The notes under the pieces: model-generated
Told to the model about the DNA's origin: nothing
Seen by the model: the letters and a program-made list of their open reading frames with translations, nothing else
The model's database searches: none
Assembly: GCA_964036155.1 (NCBI GenBank)
Contig: OZ038423.1
Span: forward strand, 20,723,249-20,787,248
Source: Diploscapter coronatus
Lineage: Eukaryota > Nematoda > Chromadorea > Rhabditida > Rhabditidae
Direction of reading: 5' to 3'
Length of the DNA stretch: 64,000 nt
In this document: in pieces, positions 22,301 through 34,746 of the stretch
Layout: each line of letters opens with the position of its first letter
How positions within the stretch are numbered: position 1 is the stretch's first letter
Translations under genes and position numbers: made by a program

Positions 22301-25300
22301 AGAAAACCGAGGACGATAAACCTCCCGCTGATAAATACCCCATTCCAGGACCTGGGGATTTGCCTACTGAACAGGGTTAGTGCTCGCACTATAAACTATA
22401 CAGTGACGGTAAGAGTATGGAGCCAAACATAAATAGTTTTAATGACTACGTTACTTATATGAAATCGTATCAATCTGAAACTTTCACTGCTTTTAGGCCT
22501 TATATATATCCCCATTTGTGTGGAAAATTTCAATCTTATTTAGCTTACCACAAATTAATGAACCATGCTTTAGAACTTTTTCGTGGTTCGATACTTTAAC
22601 CGCCACTGTATATTTCGAAAATGTTCGAAATCGCATCTTTTAAATACTGCTAGATTAGTAAAGCTTACTTATAAAAGTATAATACAGCTCTACGCATTTC
22701 ATTCCTTATGTTTTAGAGCGATTAGACAAGTAATGTATTGCAAAAAGAGAGTAAACCAAAATCGTATCTCTCTAATCATATTTTACCTCCAAATTCTCAA
22801 AATCTAACATATTGCATCACACATAAATTCATAAACGACGCTTATTCTTTCCTTTCTTAATGCTAAAACTTGAAATGGAAATGCTGAAACTTCCGATCTA
22901 TTCAACTCCTGCTAATCGAAATGCATTACTCCTTCAAAAACTTGTCATTAAATTTCTAGTCAATTTATGATCTTTCCTAATTTAACAAAATTGACAACAA
23001 TTTTCTCGCCATTTGACTTCTAATTTGCTGCGTTCATTTGTTCATTTTTCACTTTATGAGCCAAGAGTTGAGAAGATAGTTCGCAAAATAGCACTATGAA
23101 ATAAGCGAAAGAAAATTTGTAAGTGAAAACTCATTAATAGGGCGCGTCGAGCTTTCGGGAAAAATTCGCCTATTTTGAACTAGAAATCATAAAATTTAGA
23201 GGCCTGGGTTTTCAAACTCAGAGAACACTAGATTTTTTTTTTAAGAAAAAAAGTCAACTTTATAAACTTTTTATATACGTAAACGTGAGGAGAACTAACA
23301 TTTGATAGAAAATACAATGGACATAGTCTGAAAAAAAACAAGTTGATAATCATGAAATCATCTTGCTCTAGTTACAAATTTCTGTCAATGGAAGATTAAG
23401 AGAAAATATTAAGAAAATACTATGAAAATAGATTGAACAACTATTCTAACTCGAGTCCTCTCTGTGTCTTCTTTTCTAATTGCCATATTTCAGAGAAGCC
23501 GACAGTTCTGAGCGGAGAGACTTCTGGCGACAGTCATCCAACCGGAAGTGGCTATGAGCAACCAAGTCCTGAGTCAAGCGACAAAAAGACAGAACAACAA
23601 CCTGGAGAGAAGAGCAAGGAATCTGAAGGTGGACAGCCTAGAGATCAGTCACCACCTAGTACTGGAGGAAATGAATCAAAGGTATCGATTCCTGTAGATT
23701 TTCCAGAAGATTTAAATCAGGTTATTATTTTATTTTTAAATAATCCATTTTAAAAGAGGTTTCTTTAAAAAAAAAAAGTGCTAAGAAAATATTTTAGGAA
23801 GAGCCTTCGAGTACAGAGCAATCAGCTGTTCCTAAGGAGGAGGAGTCGAAACCTGAAAATATAGGTTATTCTGCAGACAAATCGGCTGAGAAACAACCTT
23901 CTCCGACTTCAGATCAGGGTAGAATAGAATCTTTAATTTTCAAAAATTAATCGAAAAATTTACATTGCTAATTGACAGATCTAGACAAACTTTGAGCCAG
24001 AGTGAAGGAATACAAGGGAGGGGGTATGCAGAATGAAATTCCTCTTTAGAAAGTTGATGCATAAGGGGGCTCGCAAAAAGATTTTAGCGGTAAATATTCA
24101 CTTAAAGGGTATACGCTCAGAGATTTTGGCCTAAGCACTGTACAAGTCTGCTAATGGTGTATTTTAAATCTTTAGCTCCAACTGAAACCCACACTGAAGG
24201 CGGTACTCCTGTTGGCGGCTCACCAAGTGAAATTACTCCAAACAAACAACCGGCTGAGTCAGGCAGCGATCAGCCAGACGCAGGAACTTCGACGCCTCAT
24301 CCGATTGAGAACACAGGATATGAGGGAGAAAAAGTGCAGGAAGGAAACAATTTGAGTCCGAAGCCTGAAGTGCCAGCAACTGAACAAAGCACAAGTTCGC
24401 CTGCAGGTAAATGCAAATTAAAATATTCAAACAGAATCTACACAAGGGGTTATGAAAAATTGATCAAAATAAAACTAACTCGTGAAGTTACAATGGTTAA
24501 CGACCAATAGTTTGGGAGAATGCGTGACTTTTGAGATACTTCATATCTTGATTTTTTATCAATCCAATTATTTATCTTTTTTGCCGAATTGAAATGACAA
24601 AAGGTGACAATTATTCACAAAATTTCATTAAGGTTTCAAGAATGTGCGGAATTCAAATAACGATTTAAAAGAGCCCGATTTTGGGTAATGATAAAAATCA
24701 ATTTGATTCCGATTATGTTAGAGTAGTTTTGCCGAACGTTTACTGAATTTTAGTTTATTTCATTAAATGTTTAGGAATCATCCATTTAAAATATCATGCA
24801 TTCTTTAAATCTTTGTGCATCAATGTACTTTCCAATCGTCATCTTTTGAAAGATCAACAACCCAAGAAAGCGATGTATCGAATACGATTGCAAATCGTAC
24901 CGCAAGAAAAGTGGCAAAAGTTTAAAAAATGAATCGATTAATTTTTATTCAATAAATTTTACGATTATTCAGCAAAAGGCCGCAATTTGTTATTTTAGGA
25001 CCACAACCAGCTGAGAGCAATGGATATGACCAGCCTAATCCTGAAGCGCCCAAAACAGAGGAAGGCGAATCGAGCAGCCAAGCGCCGATTGGTGACGGTG
25101 GACAGGAGAAAGGGCTTGAGCTTGACAAAGCTAATCTGGGAGCTGACGACGACTTATTGAGCAAAGCGGCAGGAGAGAAGCAGGCAGGAGAAGGAGACAA
25201 AAAAGAGCCAACTCCTACCGGAGGACAGCCCGTTGAAACGTCAAATCCAGCCCCTGGTTCGTCACTAGGCAGTTCAGCTGTTGAGAAAGCAGAAGGACAG

Positions 25301-27631
25301 CCAGAACAGACTCACCCTGAACGCTCAGGAGATGAATCGAATCAAACAAGCACAGAAAAACCACATGAGGAACAGGGCTCGGGCGAAACATCTTCAACGG
25401 CCCCGCAACAGATCGGCGGCGAGGCAAGTGGAGAAGAACAGTCAACTGAGGCATCGAAAGTAGAAGAGAATGGAGACAAGTCAGGAGAAGGCCAACCCGG
25501 CGAGACTACGACGGAGAGCACCGGCGATCAGAATCTTGGATCTGTCGCCGAGAGCTCCACATTCCAGCCGGAGAAGTCGAACGAAGAACACAGCGGACCT
25601 GCGCCTGAAATCGGCAACGAAAATACCAATGCCGATGCTCCTAAACCAGAAGAGAAGGAATCTTCGACTCCATCTCAGCCCGTATCTTCTGGAAGCGATT
25701 CGGCTGCTGCCACTTATGGCGGAGGAGAGCCGAAGTCCGAAAAGTCAGAAAATCCGGACTCGAATCAAGCATCCTCGACTCCAGCTTCGAGTGAAGTCCA
25801 GCCTCAACCAGAAAAAATTGACGAAAACAAGAATGAGAGCGGACTCAACCAGGCTGGAGAAACGTCTTCTGTTCAGCCTCAAGTCCCAGAAGAAGAAAAG
25901 CCAGCTGGATCCGAGGCAGATCAGAACAGTGATAAGCCGAAAGACGAGTCAACTCCCGCACCTTCCCAACCTGTCGCAGAAGGAGGCAGCAATGAGTCCG
26001 GAAATGGAGAAGATACAAATCCACAACCAAAACCAGCTGAAACTGATTCGCAGAATGCAGGAGAAGGATCTGATGCTAATCAGCCAAGCACAGAACAGCC
26101 ACAAACGCAAGGAGAGCATGAAGCAACGACGACATTGCCATCCGAAGGAGCTTCGAGTGAAGCCCCTCAACAAAGTGAAACCACAGCTGCTCCTGAAGGC
26201 GAGCAACCACAGCCAGAACAGACCGGAAATCAGAATGCCGGAGCGAGCTCGGAGAACGGATCACCAGAAGCTGGACAGAAAGAGCCAGAAGAAAAGACAC
26301 CTGAACAGGGAGGAACTGATGCAGCTGGCGAAAACAAGAGCGGAGGCTTATCAGGAGTGGGCAAATTTATTGATATTAATCATATCATATTATGAACGAA
26401 AGCTCAGAAAAGTCGAAGTCAAATTGAAAATAGCGGCTCATATTTTATTGTTAAGGAGAAGATTTCGAAGTCAGGAAATGTCGCTTTTCTGTGCCATTTT
26501 GCTGAACAATTTGATAAAGAAATAGTATTATCAATTGCTATTATATAGCAAGGTCACGATGGTCAAGAAAAATTACAAAAATTTGCGAAATGTTACCGAA
26601 ACTCTCGATTTTCAATATCCAACTCAATTTCACCGAGAACTATCCTTCATTCGGAGAATTTGTGAAATTAAAAAAAAAATGTATGATAGAACTTGTGTCA
26701 TTAGCCCATTACATTTATTCATATGAAATTTTAAAAAAATTATCATTAGAAAATCTTATTCATTTTAATGGATAGTATACTTTTCAATTTTAGATTTAGG
26801 AGCTATATTAAACCTCTGAAAACTTTACGATTTTTATATCATCTGAAAATCATCGGTAATATTGTTTTTTTCCAGGATGAACACAAAACGGATGAAGTCA
26901 AGCCCGTTGAACCTGGAAGCGAAAACGCCGGAGAAGCTACAAGCACAACTGCACCTGGAGGAGAACAAAGCGGACAGCAGAATGGAGAATCGTCGCCAAG
27001 TCCAGCTGGGGAATTGCCGAAGGTCGAACCAGAAAACGAAGAGCCACCTTCTGACGCCCAACCAGAAGCCACTTCACCTTCAAGTGCGAATGCAGGTAAG
27101 AAAAAATTTCAAGATAAAGACGAAAAGTTATCTGAGCTATTATTAGGCCATTTGGGATCAAATTCAGATGAAACCAAAGAGGAGCAACCGATTGGTGGAA
27201 GTGCAGAGTCGACGGCTGCACCAGAAGCTCCACAAACAAGCGGGGAAGGATTAGAAACCAAATCTGGAAATGACGCTGGAGATAGCAGTCAACCAGGCAT
27301 AATAAAATACAAAAGTTTATTTGAAAGATAACGAATCTTAGGACCCGTTACGCCGGCCCCAGGTGGAGAGAAACCCGAAGAAAAGGTTGAACAGTTTCGT
27401 TTCATATAAGAAAAGGGTTTCATTAAGAACAAGATAAATTTGAATAACTTTCAGCCAGATGAAGCCGAGTCATCGTCATCAGGCCCGATTCCTCCCGCAG
27501 TTCCAACGGGCAAATCTGCGAGCAACGCAGGAGGGACAAACGACGCTTCACCCTCTGCTCAACCAGACAGTCAAATCACATCGCAACCCGTGCCAATTCC
27601 TAACGATCCCAAAGCTTTGGGCTATCAATAG
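19345..27631 (+). CDS. Secreted Pro/Glu/Ser/Gln/Gly-rich mucin-like protein, 15 exons, about 1,124 aa
   Basis: Exons: 19345-19406, 19814-19883, 20198-20299, 20345-20452, 20497-20782, 21529-21642, 22211-22375, 23494-23681, 23798-23918, 24176-24406, 24999-26356, 26876-27095, 27168-27296, 27342-27385, 27455-27631; all phases fit. The signal peptide is MRLTVWLSFCFSTISAAPTP. Residues about 21-80 are the only ordered-looking part (IERLRQKIDQLRSV, GLYSIEDIKTDEDIFNVFRF). The rest is disordered and acidic, rich in Pro, Glu, Ser, Gln, Gly and Thr with almost no aromatic residues except a recurring GY motif (GYD, GYE, GYS, GYQ), about one per exon. Exon 11 is 452 codons. Exons 6, 7 and 10 are flanked by phase-1 introns on both sides, as expected after exon duplication. 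The intron after exon 13 appears to be GC-AG. An extracellular-matrix, cuticle or mucus role is inference. Confidence 0.8.
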
Positions 27632-28647
27632 ACTGTAATTTAGGTAGTTGATTTCTCGCTCAGATATAAAACCTGGAAATTGCAGAAAAATAATTCGTAA
27701 CTAGAACAGCCCCGCTGCTCGTTTCTCATCCCGCCTTCTCAAAATGATCCTCTCAAATCACGTGTGTGACGATCGAATACCGCATTCTTTCTAATCAAAT
27801 TGCTCAAATATCAAATTCTAAGGAATGAAATTGTAATTAGAAAGAGTTCGGTATTCGGTGATCCAATCTGAAAATTTTAGCATGTCATGGAACTAATCAC
27901 ATGATTCAGATTAGAACACCATCAAAATGTCGTCAAATTAGTCAAATCGAATGGTTTAATACTTATTATTTGATTTTGTTTGTACAATATTCGCTAAGTG
28001 CATTGTTGTTCGGCTAGGCATGATTTGATTGTTTTCGGTTTCCGATTTCTGGTTTTGCCTTCCAGTTTCCGGTTCCCATTTCCCGGTTTGAGTCACTCAA
28101 AATAGGTCTCTTACTGTCATTGTGGGTGAAAGTATTCCATTACTATCCGTGTAGTTAGGAGGAAACTTTTCGTTCGTTTTCACCAGTTTAAATTCAAAAT
28201 AATTTATCTTCTTCTGTACATTAATAAATAAATTGCCCGTATCATTTTAAATTTTGAGATAATTCTTCAAACGAAGCAAAATCGTCGTGAAACTTTGACA
28301 AAAAGAAAACAAAAGTGTAGTTTTTTCATTTTAAGAATAGTAAATTTTAAAATTTCAAAAACATTGAAAAATATGCCAACTTTTAACGTAGCGCAAGAAA
28401 AATCGAAGTAAAATTTTCAGGAAAAAAATCTTAAGGATAATTTCCGAGACCAATTGTGCCTATTCTTGTCCACTTTTCTAATCATTCATCGAAGAATATT
28501 ATCAAAATATTGATACAAAGAAAATTATGAGTTAAAAACATTCGTATTTTGATCAAATTTTCACTTGTTTTTCTTCGTTTGGAGAAAGATATGCTTGCTG
28601 AATGTTCGAAGTTTGAATTTTCGCATTCATCTCTCTGAAGGGTGAAT
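27632..28647. other. Convergent 3' flanks
   Basis: About 1 kb separates the stop of the mucin-like gene (plus) from the stop of the FRA10AC1 gene (minus). It is AT-rich. A short inverted pair, GACGATCGAATACCGCATTC and GAGTTCGGTATTCGGTGATC, at about 27770-27860 is an imperfect stem, possibly a decayed MITE. I see no gene. Confidence 0.4.
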
Positions 28648-31558
28648 TCACTGGAACAGGTCATCCAAGAAATCGTCAATGTCCTCATCTACTGTTCTCT
28701 CCGTCTCGACCACAATCGGCTTTTCCCAGATTTCGGTTGACGCCGCTGCTGATTCCTTCGATTCTTCTGAAATTCATGTCCGCATAAATTGCAAAATAAA
28801 ACCAACGAAAAATGTAACTTGAAAAACAATTAATAATAATGAACGACTATTCTAGCAATGGATCATCTGATTTCTAAATTATCATTTTGGCAGCTAATAA
28901 AATAGAAGTTAGTAAATGTCTTATCATGTCATTTTTCCTGCCTTATCTTCGCCGTTTTCTTGAAAAGTCATTACTACCTCACGAAATAAGAACGTCAGTT
29001 CAGAGTTCACCATTTAGTAAAAACTAATAGCCTTATCAAGAATGGCTATCCAACATATTGATGAGTATAAAACATTCATTTACATAGACACCTAAAAATA
29101 AATAGAATGGCTCACTTTTATCGCCTTTCTTGCCAGGTTCCTCATCTTCATTTTGTTTTGAAGTTGACGGACCGGGAGAATCGTCCTTCTTGATTTTCTT
29201 CTCATCTCGTCGTTTCCTGAAATAAATAAATAAAATTTGAGAAGAAATTATTCGAATATAAATTTACTTTGACTTCTTCTCGACCTTCTTCTTTTTTGAG
29301 CAATAGTTGAGCATTTCTGAGCATTGGGGGCAAAGACGAACTTTGACGAGGGCATTTTTCCGCTCGCCCCCCTCTTCATAGGCGAAATTCACCTGAAAAT
29401 ACAGAATATAAAAATTACAGTCAGTCTAAAAATGCGTGTGGAGTTGGAGTTAGATTGTCGTAAAATATTAACTTTGTCTGAGTCAAACATTTTCAGAGAT
29501 TTTGGAAAGTAGAAAACTTTGGCTACCGAAAATTCGATAGCGAATTCGATGTGAACTCGAGTTTCAAATTGAGTTCCGAAATCGATGAACATTCCTGAAC
29601 GAATCTCTACCTCCCAACTCGTGAGTGCTTCCTGCTCGTTGCATTTCTTGTTTCCACAGATGAACTGTCCCTTCCCACTCTCCAGTTCCTTCTCGATTCG
29701 CCATCTCATTGCAATTCGGTTCTTCGCGTAATAAGTCAAATCCACAATGCAGTATTCTGAAAAATCCTGATAAGTTACGAACTTATAAACCCGTTTTTCG
29801 TTAATTAAGGAAAAGGAATAGAGACAAGTCAATTTTTTCACATGAAAAAGTACAGATAAATATCTAATTCTTGCTGAAAGATGGGGAACTTGCACAATTG
29901 CAAATTATTCGTAATTTCACGGAATAATGACTCGTATTCTTTTGAAATTTCTGTATTTTATCCATAGCCGTGAGCAAAGATAAAGAGATGCTTTATCATT
30001 TAATTGTCATGAACTATCTACGTTCCCCTTTTTCTTCGAAAGGATAAGGCATGTCAAGTCGGAGTTTTGGTTAATATTCATAATTAGACAAAAAGAAATA
30101 CCTTTAAAGAGTTTGTCGTAATACTTCTTGGCCATTCGAGCTTCCCAGCTGTCTTTGAGCTTCGCTTCATCTTCAATCGACCAGAGAAATTTGTGATTTT
30201 TCTAAAAAGTTAAAATGACCATTCAAGCAATGCTGGAAAAACACCTGCCAGTGTAGAATTATTATTCGATTTTCTGCCTTCGAAGATTTTTAACATTTTT
30301 ATCCAAACATCTCCAAATTTTAAAAGCAATTTCTTTAATGTTTTCCAAAATGTTAGAGAGACGCATCCTTCTCAAGTGTAATAACAAAGTACCGTACCAC
30401 CAGAACATCATAGTCAGTGCGATCCTTCGACTCGTCTCGCTTCATGAGTTTGTCGTACGCGCCTGGACACGTCAGGTAGTACAGATTGATGATCTGCTTG
30501 TGTCTCTGGTAGGCATCGAGGGTTTGCAGCCGAGAGAGCTGCCTGAAATTCAAACGTATAGAAAATAATCATTTATTTAGCAGAAAAAATCGAATCCTTA
30601 TAAATAAGAGTCGCATTTACTTTGAAAATTATGTGCAACCGAAACTTTAGTTCAAGAATTTTGCAATTCATTCAGGATTTTCTTCGAAAATATCGGCAAG
30701 TTATAAGAAATTACTGATCTTTCGTCCTCTAACTTCAAGAAAATGCGTAATTAGATGAATGGGAATGCATTTTCAGGATTTCAATCAGCAAATTACCTAT
30801 GAACGCGTGAATGCTCATCTTGGAACCAATGTTTTCCTTCGGAGCGCTTCTTCTTTGGTTCCTGAAATGAGTTTTTTAATTACCATTTTTTCAAAAGTTC
30901 GAAATTCATGATTATTGGAGAATTGCCGAATCATCTCGATTGCCGATTATTTAGAAAGTGCATGTATTATTTTCTTTTTCACTAACACCTTCTTCAAAAC
31001 TACACGAACTCTCCAAGAAGCGACAACCCAGTACCTCTCCAGGATACTCCTTGTGCAGAAAGTCCGTTCTCCTCTTGCGCCCCGTTCCTTCCACGTCGCT
31101 TCCATATTCGGAGCCGAAATCCGAACTGAGGTCGTCCAGATGGAATGACGGATTCCGCTTAATGTCGTCCATCTGAAGAAAACACGAACTTTCGAAAAAC
31201 AAATTTCTCAAAAATTATTGGAAACAACAAAATTCTCCCTCCTTTTCTTTCCTTTCAGGGCCGGGCGGAATTCCGAATTCCGAGAGTTTTGGCGTTCCGA
31301 ATTCCGAAAAGTAAAATTTCAAATTCCGTCCGGCCCTGTTTCCTTTCATTCGCTCTCCCTTTAATTTTTAACTACGCGCTTAAACGCAGAGTACGCTGTA
31401 AAAAACTCGCATTCGTTGTACTGATAGTGGGACTCGCATATTTCTGTTGTCACGGTTTTCCTCCTCGTTTTTAATTCAGATTAACGGTGTCTTTTACCTA
31501 AATTTATTCCGCTTACCATCTTCCTTGGATTGTTGACGATTCGTATCATTTCACTCAT
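28648..31558 (-). CDS. FRA10AC1: FRA10AC1 homologue, 9 exons, 326 aa
   Basis: Exons, 5' to 3': 31558-31517, 31172-31035, 30861-30797, 30542-30398, 30201-30102, 29756-29611, 29392-29268, 29216-29116, 28766-28648. Phases agree throughout; human FRA10AC1 is 315 aa. Diagnostic segments are DAYQRHKQIINLYYL, KNHKFLWSIEDEAKL, MAKKYYDKLFKEYCIVDLTY, MRWRIEKELESGKGQFICGN, CNEQEALTSWEVNFAYEEGG, ERKNALVKVRLCPQCSEMLN. The paired CGNKKC and CPQC cysteines match a zinc-ribbon-like site. The tail is Lys-rich, then acidic (DEDIDDFLDDLFQ), as in the human protein (EYFQDLFL). It is a nuclear protein that I recall being linked to spliceosomes; no enzyme activity is known. Intron 1 carries a MITE. Confidence 0.95.
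31256..31338. mobile_element. 83-bp hAT-type MITE with perfect 8-bp target duplication
   Basis: Inverted ends CAGGGCCGGGCGGAATTCCG and AAATTCCGTCCGGCCCTG are flanked by TTTCCTTT on both sides (31248-31255 and 31339-31346). The interior repeats the GGAATTCCGAATTCCG motif. It lies in intron 1 of the FRA10AC1 gene. CAGGG ends and 8-bp duplications are hAT hallmarks. Confidence 0.9.
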
Positions 31559-31806
31559 CCTGCTTATCGCTAAAAGTCGCTCGAAAGCGATTGAATTTTT
31601 CGTTCAAATTTTGGGATTTTTCCCCATTTCGTTCAAATCAGTAAATCCTCTCTACTTTTCTGATTTTCGCATACTGTAGATGACAATCATTTGCCTGTGT
31701 AGCTGTGCCGATTTGTGATAGCAAACTGCCCATCGTTTGTTTTTTCGGCAATCGAACTGCAAGCCACGTATTCGATTCGATCAAATTGATGGTCTGTGCA
31801 GCAAGG

Positions 31807-31826
31807 GAGAGAGAGAGAGAGAGAGA
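31807..31826. repeat. GA microsatellite
   Basis: Ten uninterrupted GA units, about 250 bp upstream of the FRA10AC1 start codon (on its minus-strand upstream side). Confidence 0.9.
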
Positions 31827-34699
31827 TGACAGTGGAGAGAACAGAGAGTGTTAGAGGTGGGGATGAAGATTCCACTCTCATTCCATCCCTTATTTGCACT
31901 ACTCTTTCACAGACCCACACACTTCCCTGCTGCTGCTCCCACTTTCTCAGTTCTATCGATTGAAGCAATTTCCTATGCTCATTTCAGACCTAACACAACT
32001 TTCAGCCAGAACAAAAATTGTAGAGGGGTACTCAAATCAAAACTCTTCTGTAGAAAATTTATTTATGAGGGGTACGAAGAAAAGACTTGGGAAAAACATT
32101 TTGCATGACGGGAGTAGTCTCGAACGATTTGGTCTAATTCTTACATAGATCTTTCATTCGTTTCAATAGTGATAGCTTGTGAAAAATATTCTGTTCAATC
32201 CTAGACAGATCTAGGCAAAACTTGAGCTAAAATCTCGTCGCGGACCCCCTCCACTATATCCCATGTTCTGGGTGATTGTTAGTTTCGATCTGATACCGAC
32301 AAATTTGCCTCCGTGTGATTTTTCCCGCTCCGTTTTGCTTTAAAATATTCTTTTTCGCTTGGCATTCCAAATTGAATACATCCAATTTTCATTCCGTTCA
32401 GACTTGACATTATGCATCTTTGCATTTTCAATTCCAGTAACTCTTCATTATCTTATCAGCGATATCTTGATCTCTAGATAAGCAGGGATTTTTACTAGAT
32501 TAGATCAAACGTAGACGCTCATAGGGACTGCTAATATGGAGAGGGAGGGACTATTCGGCTAATTTTTTGAACACTTTTCAACTGCAATTTAATCTCAATT
32601 TCCACCTATCTATTTAGACAGTCTTCTGTTTCTGCCCCGTTTTGCAGTCTATTCAAATACAATGCCTGTCTGCTTCCTGTCAATAATTCCCCATTCCCTT
32701 TCTCTATTCTCTTATCATTCCACTGCTCACATTCTCATTCTGTTTCTGCATTTCATTTTTCATCTGATAAGGGTTTCGTTCAGATTCGCTGTCTATCAAA
32801 GCCTCTTTTGAATGCAGATGTCAATCACAATTAAGACACGCTGCATGCTTCTAATGTAATTAATTCAATTAGGAGTATGTCCTCATTGCTATGCAGAGGA
32901 TTTCCCTCATCCTACAGATATTTCTACATTTCGAGCCAGCAAATACTCAATTTTTAACCTGTGCATGTGGCTGAGCACACGCTTCTTCCGTTCCTTGCTC
33001 TATGTTCAATTCCATGAACAGTTGTGATGTTACAGCGAATCAAATCTTTTAGTATTTATGTTTTACTAAATTCCTGCATTTTGTTTCTCTCTAATTCTTC
33101 TTTCATATTATTTATTTTTTCTTATTTTGAGATGTTCTTCCCTTAGCAACGAGTGTTTTCAATTCAGTTGGCCTTCTGTTTTTGACGAAATTGCCCGAAT
33201 TGAGTGTTGGAGTTTTCAATTTGCACATTTCTGATTTGTGACGTCAGAAATATTGAAGATATAAAAAGCTTCTAATCTGTTTGTCTTCTAAAGAATTTGA
33301 AATTCTATCTTTCTCGTTCTATAAACTGAAAGACAATTCCCGTTCTCGGCTAATTGTAAGGCATTATTAATACCCTTTGAATAGTTTTCTATTTTCTGCA
33401 AGTGCACCTGAAACTGAGTATATTTTGAACCTTGCTCTTCGCAATGATCGATAGCTATTTCCTTTCTCTACTGCATACTTCTGCTTCTTCGATTCAGTAT
33501 TTTTTCTGCCAAATTTAAGTAGAGATTATGGCCTCGTCTGTTTCCATTCAATTTTGTTGACTTGCAAATGGAACATATCAGAAATTATAAACATCCGACT
33601 TTTTTCGCGAGATTTTATTTTCGAATCGAAACAATAGCATCGAATACGGTAGCTCCAGTTTGCGAGTTTTGTTCAAATACAATAGTTGATGAGGATCAGC
33701 TCTTTTTTTGCAAAGATGGTGAAAAATGTCGAAAATTGTGATTGTACGCTAAAATGTGGGGAATTGTGCAAAGTAGATGACAGAGATACAGACCGAGACA
33801 GTCAGACAGTCGGTCGATTCGAGAGGGTTATAAACAGGAAGGGAGAGGGAGGAGAGCCTTGACCCTGTGGCCCTTTCTCATTTCCTTCTCCTCCCCCTTT
33901 CTTCTTCGCCACCACAAACTTTCTCAGCATTCAAATATCGTCACTCTATCGATCATTTCGATTCTTTGACAATTTCCACTGATCTTCACTCTCTCAATAT
34001 CAGTTATCCGATAGCCTAAAATGATGCAAATCTTCGACTTCTCACCTCAATCTGCACATTTTTGTGTTTTGTTTGGACAGAAAGGATCATTTTTGTCGGT
34101 CGTTTCTTTGCAAAACGTCTTTAAAATGGGTCAGAGAAGTGAAGTAAAGTAAAGAAGGAGGGACAAAGGCGAGAAAGGAAGGGGAAGGGAGATAATAGAG
34201 ACCAATTGGATGACAGACACACTGCATATCAGTTACATGCAGGAGAACTGTTAGACCATCACAATTCCCTTCCCTTCATTTTCTCCAAAAAGTGACGAAC
34301 TCCAAACTCTAGCAAAATCAATCGATAGTCTGAAACGCGTTTCTCTCATTTTCTAAATACAATGTCCCTCGCTCTTCCAATCAATCAATTCAACAATCTC
34401 TTTATTTCATTTTCATAACATTTGCATAATTTCATTTCACTCTTCGTTTTCATTTGAATTTCGTTCTTCTCACTTTCTAAATTTGAATGCATCCTCCCAT
34501 TTCCCGTTCGCCATTTTTCGTTTCGTGCCTTCAAACACACCAATCCGCTCATCCAATCTTCCTTTCTGCAGGTAATCCAGCAGTGTCAGCCAGCGTGTCG
34601 TTGGATCGTCACTCTAACGGTTGCTTTTAACTCTGCCTTTTCGCTCTTCAACAGGTAAACCTGCACATTCATCCTGACCTCGTCTGCATCAGCCAGCAC

Positions 34700-34746
34700 G
34701 GTCGAGCTCAGCCTTGGTAAAACTGAGCAATCGGCTGAACTCGACC
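34700..34746. repeat. Inverted repeat (14-bp arms)
   Basis: GGTCGAGCTCAGCC (34700-34713) and GGCTGAACTCGACC (34733-34746) pair at 13 of 14 positions around a 19-nt loop. A second imperfect pair, CACCCAATTTTTGC and GCATGAATTGGGTG, follows at about 34776-34823. Function is unknown; a transposon remnant is likely. Confidence 0.5.

Noticed and set aside
22585..22615. GGTTCGATAC resembling a tRNA B box
   Set aside because: No matching A box, acceptor stem or T-arm pairing nearby.
25470..26525. 351-codon open frame overlapping the giant mucin-like exon
   Set aside because: It is a second register of the same GA-rich sequence; the first register carries the signal-peptide-linked frame and matches neighbouring exons.
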